NCBI GenBank assembly: GCA_001768195.1 | Contig: MENI01000104.1 | Location: 3,283 to 44,340 of the forward strand | Reading direction: 5' to 3' | DNA length: 41,058 nt | DNA from: Bacteroidetes bacterium GWA2_40_15 | GTDB lineage: Bacteria; Bacteroidota; Bacteroidia; Bacteroidales; VadinHA17 | Shown here: piece after piece, positions 34,652-41,058 of the stretch | Numbering within the stretch: position 1 is the first letter of the stretch | How the letters are laid out: each line of letters starts with the position of its first letter | The notes under the pieces: generated by a model | What the model was told of the DNA's origin: nothing | What the model saw: only the letters and a program-made list of their open reading frames with translations | The model's database searches: none | Made by a program: the position numbers and the translations under genes

Positions 34652-37303
34652 TCAGTTATCAAAAGCAAGCTCTTTGCCGGTAAGTCGGATCCTGCCGGTG
34701 AGTACCTGCGTGAACTTCGGATCGAGATATCCGGAGAAACCGGGTTGTTTTCCCCCAACGGATATGGTAAAATATCCCGGTTCAATAACTCTCTTTTCCT
34801 TGTTATTTATAATGGAAAACTGCCTTGGTTCCAGAGTAAAATCGACCACCCTGCTTTCGCCTGGCTTTAAATTGATCCTGCTGAATCCTTCAAGCTGACG
34901 GATTGGTCTTGGAGTGGACGCTTTCTCATCGGTGATATAGAGCTGGACAACCTCATCCCCTTCTGTTTTTCCTGTATTTGTAACGGTTACACTTATTTTA
35001 ACTTTCTCTCCGGCCAGAACATTCTGAGGAAATGAGAGGTTACTGTAGCTGAATGTTGTGTAGCTCAAACCGTAACCGAACGGGTAGAGAGGCTCCTGCG
35101 AAAAGAACCTGTATGTTTTTCCTTTCATATCATAATTCTCAAATACAGGGATTTGATCTATTGATTTATAATATGTTACAGGAAGCCGGCCGGCAGGATT
35201 ATAATCTCCGAACAGTACATCTGCAACAGCATTTCCTCCCTGCTGACCTCCGTATCCGGCAAGGATGATTGCTGAAGCTTTTTCATGTGCTTTGTTCACT
35301 GACAGTGCTCCTCCATTGGCAAGTACAACGATAACAGGTTTACCTGTAGCCGAAATGGCATCCAGCAGCTTTTCCTGAACAGCAGGAAGGTTAAGGTTGG
35401 TACGGTCTCCTCCGCTGAATCCTTCAATCTTTATTGGCATCTCTTCACCTTCAAGCCTTTGCGACAAACCCAGTACCAGAACAACAGCATCGGCATCTTT
35501 TGCTGCTTTTACAGCTTCTTCAAGAATACCTGTTCGTGGTCTCGCCCAGAGAAGTTTCATATCGGCATCACCGGCATAATTCTTATAAAAAACCTCAACC
35601 TTGTATCTTTCACCAGCTTTCATTTCCAGAGCCTCTTCGGTGTGAAACGCATGATGTTCACCCCTGTATTTTATTATACTTTTTCCGTCAACCAGTATCT
35701 CATAGCCTGATGAACCCCATCCTCCAAGATAAAAAGTATCCGTCCCGGGCGGTGTCAGATAAGTGGTCCATTTAACTCCGAAATCATCATCGGGCAGGTC
35801 ATACCGGGGTGAAAGATGCTCCCAGTAAAAATTGATCTGATCATCTGTCCTGGTAAATGCAGGAGTTCCTGTCATTTCCCTGTTGTTGAAATACTCCCCA
35901 AGCACACCCTGCTTCCCGTCCGGAGTCTGCAGATAACGTGAAGGAATAACTATCATATTATGAACACCTTCTGCAAGGTCGCTTCCTTCAGCATATATTA
36001 ACTTTGTATCAGGAGAAACCTTCCCTGAAATTCCTTCAAGCACAGTAACCGGATCTTTTGGTATCCCGTTATAGTTCCCTATCAATGATTCAAAATTATC
36101 AGCATTTGGCCCGATTACAGCTATTGTCTTAATCTCCTTTTTTAAAGGGAGCGTATTATCTGTATTTTTCAGAAGCACAACCGACTTCCGGGCAGCTTCT
36201 CTTGCAAGGCTGTTATTGAAGTCAGAACAGTTGACAAAAAACGGGATCTGCGCATAAGGAACAATATCATCAGGATCGAACATCCCGAGCTTAAACCTGG
36301 CCTGGAAAACCCTCTTAACAGCTATATCGATATCGGCTTCAGTCAGTAAACCTCTTTCAAAGGCTGTCATCAGTTGCTTATAGTCGACTCCGCACTCTAT
36401 ATCAGTACCTGCTTTAACAGCCAGAGCCGCTGCCTCGGCAGCATCTTTTGTATAGTTCATGAACTTCCAGTAGTCGGATACGGCCCAGCAATCAGAAACT
36501 ATATAACCTTTAAAACCCCATTCATTCCGGAGAATGCCATACAGCACAGGATTTGCCGTGCATGGTAAACCCCGGAACTTATTATATGCTCCCATTACCG
36601 ACCAGGTTCCTCCGTCAACAATGAGTGTCCTGAATGCAGGGAGATAAGTCTCACGGAGATCAACTTCACTTACCAGTGCATTAAAAGTATGCCTCAATGG
36701 TTCAGGTCCGGAGTGTACTGCAAAATGCTTTGCCGTAGCAACTGTTTTAAAATATTTCGGATCATCACCCTGCAGTCCTTTCACAAACTGCAGACCCATA
36801 CGTCCGGTAAGAAAAGGATCTTCTCCATAGGTTTCATGCCCCCTTCCCCACCGTGGGTCACGGAAGATATTAATATTTGGCGACCAGAATGTAAGTCCCT
36901 GGTAAATTCCACGCTTTCCTCTTCTCTGAAACTCATGGTATTTTGCACGTGCTTCGTCTGAAATGGCATTTGCAACAGAGTACATCAATCCCTCATCCCA
37001 CGAATTTGCAATGGTAATCGACTGCGGAAATACCGTTGCATATCCTGCTCTTGCCACACCATGCAAAGCTTCATTCCACCAGTTGTATTCCGGCACACCC
37101 AGACGTGGAATTGCAGGTGCAGTATAGAGGAGCTGGTCTGCCTTTTCCTGAAGAGTCATCCGTGAGACAATGTCATTGACTCTCTCTTCCGGTGAAAGAG
37201 AAGTATTTCTGAATGGAAAGGCATCCTTAACCTGTTGTGCATTAACAACAATTGCTGTTTCAGATAACAGCGTTAATATCATAGAGTACAATATCCTATT
37301 CAT
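34652..37303 (-). CDS. GH3 beta-glycosidase with PA14 insert
   Basis: The protein has 883 residues and a signal peptide (about 1-22, ending VVNAQ). GH3 amino-terminal barrel motifs include YNWWNEALHGVARAG, GRGHETYGEDPFLTGRMG, KTVATAKHFAVHSGP and GYIVSDCWAVSD, with the nucleophile Asp at 271. A PA14 domain is inserted in the second domain at about 455-610 (LGEYFNNREMTGTPAFTR, FYLGGWGSSGYEILVDG), and a carboxy-terminal fibronectin-like domain (TVTNTGKTEGDEVVQLYI) ends the chain. The EALHGV wording is common in xylosidase or glucosidase members of the family; exact specificity is not decided. The next gene upstream on the same strand is 12 bp away. Confidence 0.92.
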   Translation of the reverse strand: MNRILYSMILTLLSETAIVVNAQQVKDAFPFRNTSLSPEERVNDIVSRMTLQEKADQLLYTAPAIPRLGVPEYNWWNEALHGVARAGYATVFPQSITIANSWDEGLMYSVANAISDEARAKYHEFQRRGKRGIYQGLTFWSPNINIFRDPRWGRGHETYGEDPFLTGRMGLQFVKGLQGDDPKYFKTVATAKHFAVHSGPEPLRHTFNALVSEVDLRETYLPAFRTLIVDGGTWSVMGAYNKFRGLPCTANPVLYGILRNEWGFKGYIVSDCWAVSDYWKFMNYTKDAAEAAALAVKAGTDIECGVDYKQLMTAFERGLLTEADIDIAVKRVFQARFKLGMFDPDDIVPYAQIPFFVNCSDFNNSLAREAARKSVVLLKNTDNTLPLKKEIKTIAVIGPNADNFESLIGNYNGIPKDPVTVLEGISGKVSPDTKLIYAEGSDLAEGVHNMIVIPSRYLQTPDGKQGVLGEYFNNREMTGTPAFTRTDDQINFYWEHLSPRYDLPDDDFGVKWTTYLTPPGTDTFYLGGWGSSGYEILVDGKSIIKYRGEHHAFHTEEALEMKAGERYKVEVFYKNYAGDADMKLLWARPRTGILEEAVKAAKDADAVVLVLGLSQRLEGEEMPIKIEGFSGGDRTNLNLPAVQEKLLDAISATGKPVIVVLANGGALSVNKAHEKASAIILAGYGGQQGGNAVADVLFGDYNPAGRLPVTYYKSIDQIPVFENYDMKGKTYRFFSQEPLYPFGYGLSYTTFSYSNLSFPQNVLAGEKVKISVTVTNTGKTEGDEVVQLYITDEKASTPRPIRQLEGFSRINLKPGESRVVDFTLEPRQFSIINNKEKRVIEPGYFTISVGGKQPGFSGYLDPKFTQVLTGRIRLTGKELAFDN

Positions 37304-37315
37304 AATGAGGTTATT

Positions 37316-38221
37316 TCAGATGACATTCTGGAGTGCAAGGAAAAGTCCTTTATAACATTTCATGAATTCGACAGCTTCGCAGCTGACTCTGCTTACCTCG
37401 GCATTACAGTAACCTTTGAAGCCGGAATCCGAGAGCAATTTAAAAAAGTGGCGGTAGGGATATGAGGGATCATGCAGATCGTGCATGTGGACACCTTTAA
37501 TGCGATCTTTTACAGAATTGAAATTATATTCAAGCCCCTTTCCTGCAGAATCCAGGGCTTCACAATTCCAGTTCACATAAACATAAGGACTTTGAGAATA
37601 ATCGATGATCTTTTTAATTACAGCTACTGAATTCGTCCCCTGCCCGTGAACACAGACTCTCACTTCGACACCATTATTATTGGCGTAAGATCCCACCTCT
37701 GCAAGAGCCTTGCCTATCTGTTCCAAAGTTTTTTCCTTTGCTCCTCCCTCAGGAACTGCATTAGGGAAGACTCTGAATCCGGTTGCACCGACATCCCTGG
37801 CAAGCAGCACATATTCTTTTGTTCCTTCAATATTCTTTTTCAGCTCTGCAGGATCGGTTGAATGATACTGAAAAGCGCTGGCAAGACTTATGGTTTCGAG
37901 AGGCGAATCTTTAAACCTCTTCTTTACCTCAGCCCTCTGTGAAGGAGTAAGCGTTACTTCAACTCCATGTGCGTGGGTTGTACGAAGTTCTACAGACTGG
38001 AATCCTGTTTCGGTACAATTTTTAATGATTGTTTCAATATCCCATTTACTTCCCAGCAGGTAGGTCATAAGCCCGATTTTCAGAGGGGTCTTATTAAGTG
38101 TAAGTGAGTCTTCCTGTTTCTGATCATCTGAAGGAGTCAAAGAAAAACATGGAACCATTGATGCTGCCCCTGCAGCAGCAGATGATAGCAGGAATCTTCG
38201 TCTTGTTACCTGATTCTTCAT
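37316..38221 (-). CDS. Tat-exported sugar phosphate isomerase/epimerase-like TIM barrel
   Basis: The protein has 301 residues. A twin-arginine signal is clear (TRRRFLLSSAAAGAA), so the folded, probably metal-bound enzyme is exported. The xylose-isomerase-like TIM barrel shows KIGLMTYLLGSKWDIETIIKN, GFQSVELRTTHAHGVEVTL, VRVCVHGQGTN, VYVNWNCEAL, IKGVHMHDLHDP and YCNAEVS. Relatives act as keto-sugar isomerases or 3-keto-sugar processing enzymes in the periplasm. It is likely co-transcribed with the GH3 gene 12 bp downstream and fits sugar processing after glycosidase action. Confidence 0.85.
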   Translation of the reverse strand: MKNQVTRRRFLLSSAAAGAASMVPCFSLTPSDDQKQEDSLTLNKTPLKIGLMTYLLGSKWDIETIIKNCTETGFQSVELRTTHAHGVEVTLTPSQRAEVKKRFKDSPLETISLASAFQYHSTDPAELKKNIEGTKEYVLLARDVGATGFRVFPNAVPEGGAKEKTLEQIGKALAEVGSYANNNGVEVRVCVHGQGTNSVAVIKKIIDYSQSPYVYVNWNCEALDSAGKGLEYNFNSVKDRIKGVHMHDLHDPSYPYRHFFKLLSDSGFKGYCNAEVSRVSCEAVEFMKCYKGLFLALQNVI

Positions 38222-38259
38222 AATTATTTATTGAATTAAATTAGTGTCCGATCAAAAGT

Positions 38260-38411
38260 ATGAGATTCTTCGCTTCGCTCAGAATGACAGTTTCTTATGG
38301 GTAGGAGGGGAAGGAGGAGGTGGTTGGCGGCTGTGCCACCAACCACCTCCTCCTTAAAAACACAATTACCTGTCATTCTGAGCGAAACGAAGTGAAGCGA
38401 AGAATCTCATT
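38260..38411. repeat. Nested palindromic element in a gene-free spacer
   Basis: The spacer 38222-38511 has no gene. Outer inverted copies are ATGAGATTCTTCGCTTCGCT... (38260-38290) and the matching CTGTCATTCTGAGCG...GAAGAATCTCAT (38370-38410), the right copy with an extra 10 bp. Inside is a perfect 17-bp stem, AAGGAGGAGGTGGTTGG (38311-38327) with CCAACCACCTCCTCCTT (38339-38355). It looks like a small non-autonomous mobile element and is unrelated to the DUF559 arms. Confidence 0.8.
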
Positions 38412-38511
38412 GTTATTTCACATATTATCCATTTAGTAATTAATGAGTTAAATCATTTCATATTTGGTTTTCTTCTGTTCTAATAAACTTATTCAAGCAG
38501 CATGACTTCCA

Positions 38512-39096
38512 TCAGACAACTTTAGCACCAAAGTTACATAGCTGGGCGAACTCTTTTAATTCACTTTTATAATCGCCATAAAAGAAAAGCTGATGAAACC
38601 CCGGATAGGAGAGCACGTCCTGCTGATTATCCATTTTATATTTGACCGAAACCACACAGCCACCCGATGGTGGAACATTTAAGTTTTCAACAACTGTACC
38701 GGTTGAGATCAAAAGTTTTGATCTTTCAGCCTTAATTTCATGTGCCGGTAAAAAATCAAGCAGTGTAACTCTCTGACCTGTCTTCCAGATGGTCCGGGGA
38801 ACTGCATCCCTGTCGCCATGATGATGAACCTGCTCAAATGGTTCTGGCGGATTACCGAACCCGTTGAGTCGTGTCGGACAAGAGCAATGAGCTCCGATAA
38901 GGGTGTCATCTGAAGTGTCGGCAACAGGATCCTGCTGAAATCCGGGCCGATCGAACAGATACTGGACCATAATGTGTGCAGCTATTGCTCCGGTATCAGC
39001 CTCACAGGCTGCCGGTATACCATCATCATTCATGCGTGACCACGATATACATGGCAGACTTACATCTATCTTTCCAAGCGCCCCCAGGCAATCCAT
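38512..39096 (-). pseudogene. Amino-terminally truncated L-fucose/L-arabinose isomerase-like fragment
   Basis: The 194-residue frame begins directly with the carboxy-terminal domain of the FucI/AraA-like fold: CLGALGKIDVSLPCISWSRM, DDGIPAACEADTGAIAAHIMVQYLFDRPGFQQDPVAD and GAHCSCP. Family members are about 450-500 residues, so the substrate-binding front half is missing. In-frame codons continue 12 residues upstream of the first ATG (QEDVSQIVIAIS) to a stop near 39135-39140, which argues for truncation of a longer gene, not an independent short protein. The upstream UroD-like gene ends at 39178. The nearby palindrome at 38260-38411 is on the other side, so the cause of the truncation is not visible. 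Confidence 0.65.
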
Positions 39097-39177
39097 AGAA
39101 ATTGCAATTACAATTTGCGATACATCTTCCTGATTTCATCTTTATGGATATTTATATTATTGAATCGTTTAGAAATA

Positions 39178-40341
39178 TTAAATTCTCTCAACCTCTTCAA
39201 TCATTATCTCATAATTTCTGAATGTCCTCTCAGAAATTGTCCTTCCGTAGGGAGAGGCTGTAGGCATCAGTACAAATCCTCTTCCTTCACCAAAGGTACC
39301 ATCGGCAATGGTCTTCCTTACAACTTCCCTGAATTTATCTGATGGCAAATTCTCAATATCGGCAATTTCAATATTCCCGAAAAGAACAAGATTCTTTCCA
39401 TACTTCTCCCTGATCATTCTAAGATCTGCATTGCCATGTGGTGATGGCTCAAGCGGGTCAGTTGCATCTGCTCCCATTTTAACAATATGGTCAAGTATAT
39501 CCCTTACACTGCCATGGGAATGAATGCGGACATATCCTCCATATTCCTTAATCTTCTTTACCATCGGCCCTGTATACCTGACAACATATTCTTCGAAAAA
39601 CTTCACCGGAAGAAATGGCTCCGTCGCATATTCAGGACCATAGATGCGCCATAATCTTCCAGGAAAATCACGTGCTACCGCCTCAGTTCTTTTATGAATA
39701 TATCTGGCATGCTTCTCAAGCAGTTTATGGCACAACTCCTGTTCGGTAAATGCAAATACAGTGAAATCCTCCATGCTGAAAAGAGCGGCAACGGCACATA
39801 TAGGGTCTTCAGTGTCAACAAGTATGATTCCCTTGTCACCCAGCATCTTCTCCTGCTCATCAATATGGTTAATATCCATTCTTTCCTCAAATATTTCATC
39901 AGGTAACTGAAGATACTGCTTAACATCCCCGGAATTTTTCAGGAGGTGCTCAACCGTCCATACGGTATCAAGCTCCTTGTCTCTCCGCGTTGTGCTTGTC
40001 AGTTCTTTTCCGTTAATCCTGTACATTGAGCGGGTAAACCTGCTGTTGTTATCTTCCCAAACATGTTCTATAACATATTTTTGTCTGATTCCTGTATGGT
40101 CACTGCCATCCCACGCAAGATGTGACTGGGCTCTTACAGGGCTCACCATCCTTATAATGTCAGTTTTTTCTTCAGCCATCGTCAGCAAAGGCCTCCATGA
40201 TGGTGAATTGTAAATATTATATTCATCCTGATCATCAGGATTTATAATAAATCCACCTATCTCATGAAAGCTGACAGCCGGCCTGTCTACCGGTTCACCT
40301 CTGAGGGTCGCTATCAAACGTTCGCGTCTTGTCATATACAA
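39178..40341 (-). CDS. Uroporphyrinogen decarboxylase-family (UroD/MtaA-like) protein
   Basis: The protein has 387 residues and no signal peptide. It opens with TRRERLIATLRGEPVDRPAV, the usual start of the UroD/methyltransferase MtaA superfamily. It later shows GGYVRIHSHGSVRDILDHIVKMGADATDPLEPSPHGNADLRMIREKYGKNLVLFGNIE and a carboxy-terminal ASPYGRTISERTFRNY. The H-x-H near residue 265 replaces the H-x-C of zinc methyltransferases, so corrinoid methyl transfer is not assured. Bacteroidota carry such genes in glycan loci far from haem genes, role unknown. ATG at 40341 or the second ATG at 40335 are both possible. Confidence 0.82.
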   Translation of the reverse strand: MYMTRRERLIATLRGEPVDRPAVSFHEIGGFIINPDDQDEYNIYNSPSWRPLLTMAEEKTDIIRMVSPVRAQSHLAWDGSDHTGIRQKYVIEHVWEDNNSRFTRSMYRINGKELTSTTRRDKELDTVWTVEHLLKNSGDVKQYLQLPDEIFEERMDINHIDEQEKMLGDKGIILVDTEDPICAVAALFSMEDFTVFAFTEQELCHKLLEKHARYIHKRTEAVARDFPGRLWRIYGPEYATEPFLPVKFFEEYVVRYTGPMVKKIKEYGGYVRIHSHGSVRDILDHIVKMGADATDPLEPSPHGNADLRMIREKYGKNLVLFGNIEIADIENLPSDKFREVVRKTIADGTFGEGRGFVLMPTASPYGRTISERTFRNYEIMIEEVERI

Positions 40342-40364
40342 GATATATCTCTAAAGATCTATTT

Positions 40365-41058
40365 TCATTTCAATGTCAATACTGCAATACCACCTTTCTC
40401 ATACGTGGATATGATATCAGCCGGTTCTCCACCCTTAATTTCACCATTCAGACTCCACTCAGCATTTTCAATATTAATCCACCTTATATTATAATTTTTA
40501 CTGATGCTGCTAAGATCCAGATTTATTCTTCCAGGCTTTATGAAATATATAACAAATGTCTCATTATTCTTTGCTGCAATATAGGCCAGATTTTCCTCAC
40601 TGTCCATAAGCAGATCCATTGATGGATTAAGATCCCAGAATTTTACCACATCCTCAATTTCTCTTACTGTTTTGATACAATTTATGGAAGTTTGACTAAA
40701 ACCTATTCCGGAGGGTGGTCTGTGAAAACGGCTCGATGCATAGCCGCCAAGGACATTCCTGTAAAAGGTCTGAACCGCATGTTCAGTGTTTATCCCCCTG
40801 TCGAGCCAGCTGCCCCTGTCGCTGCCATATATCTTGGTGCTGTTTACAGGACGTGGAGTATCTTTTATATATTCAAAAACGTACTGCTGATTTAGCCAGT
40901 TCTGGTATCCCGGAAGCTGACTGTTCTGAGAAATATCAATATAGCCATACCTTTCAGGATGATCGAGTGTGCGTTTGTGGATATCTGTCTTTACGTCCCA
41001 GGTATCCCACATCTGGGTGATATAGATCTCCTTCCCTTTTGAATTTTCCCTTATAAAA
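40365..41058 (-). CDS. DUF4038-like secreted glycoside hydrolase, carboxy-terminal part (runs off the window)
   Basis: The minus-strand frame stays open to the right edge, so the gene is partial; the ATG at 41012 is internal. Visible motifs are QMWDTWDVKTD, NQQYVFEYIKDTPRPVN, RNVLGGYASSRFHRPPSGIGF, EIEDVVKFWDLNPSMDLL and a terminal sandwich LDLSSISKNYNIRWINIENAEW. This combination is typical of DUF4038/putative-collagen-binding proteins, a TIM-barrel glycosidase type related to apiosidases (GH140). The active-site acids expected in the front half are outside the window. It ends 24 bp before the UroD-like gene, so the two are probably co-transcribed. Confidence 0.78.
   Translation of the reverse strand, partial: FIRENSKGKEIYITQMWDTWDVKTDIHKRTLDHPERYGYIDISQNSQLPGYQNWLNQQYVFEYIKDTPRPVNSTKIYGSDRGSWLDRGINTEHAVQTFYRNVLGGYASSRFHRPPSGIGFSQTSINCIKTVREIEDVVKFWDLNPSMDLLMDSEENLAYIAAKNNETFVIYFIKPGRINLDLSSISKNYNIRWINIENAEWSLNGEIKGGEPADIISTYEKGGIAVLTLK

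Overview
The window reads as a chromosomal piece of an uncultured, glycan-degrading member of the Bacteroidota. The grounds are the enzyme set (GH92, GH3, CE7 esterase, UroD-like protein, TIM-barrel epimerase), the abundance of secreted FG-GAP/VCBS propellers with ASPIC/UnbV domains, frequent lipoprotein or Sec signal peptides, weak Shine-Dalgarno sites, and promoter-like TAnnTTTG boxes ahead of several genes. No rRNA, tRNA, CRISPR array or SusC/SusD pair was seen.

Left part (1-8860): two tandem, start-stop-overlapping genes for ~1,100-residue propeller proteins, then a small lipoprotein of unknown function. These lie between copies of a repeat element that carries a DUF559 (Vsr-like endonuclease fold) gene: decayed at 1-332, frameshifted but full length at 7981-8858.

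Middle part (8861-27531, all minus strand): a long co-directional array. In transcription order: CRTAC1-like lipoprotein, HzsA-related propeller cytochrome, YncE-propeller/di-haem cytochrome fusion, Reg_prop propeller, RidA/chorismatase-like protein, LivK-type binding protein, DAHP synthase, second LivK-type protein and a TPR-CRTAC1 fusion lipoprotein, with gaps of about 10-70 bp. After a third copy of the DUF559 element come another CRTAC1-like protein, an asparagine-synthetase homologue without the glutaminase cysteine, and a radical SAM protein resembling archaeosine synthase subunit RaSEA. Secreted propellers and haem proteins mixed with the first enzyme of the shikimate pathway, a possible chorismate-acting enzyme, an amide ligase-like protein and a radical SAM enzyme suggest an undescribed envelope system with a small-molecule branch. 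This is inference from gene order.

Right part (27560-41058): a carbohydrate neighbourhood with a CE7 acetyl esterase, a LamG-like/propeller protein, an acetamidase/formamidase family protein, GH92, GH3 with PA14, a Tat-exported sugar epimerase-like protein, an amino-terminally truncated fucose/arabinose isomerase-like fragment, a UroD-like protein and the carboxy-terminal part of a DUF4038-like glycoside hydrolase running off the right edge.

Repeats are the other theme: six arms of the DUF559 element at four loci (one reduced to a bare palindrome), a GC-rich palindromic insertion translated as a linker inside a binding protein, a nested palindrome at 38260-38411 and a 4 x 16 bp tandem repeat inside an operon.
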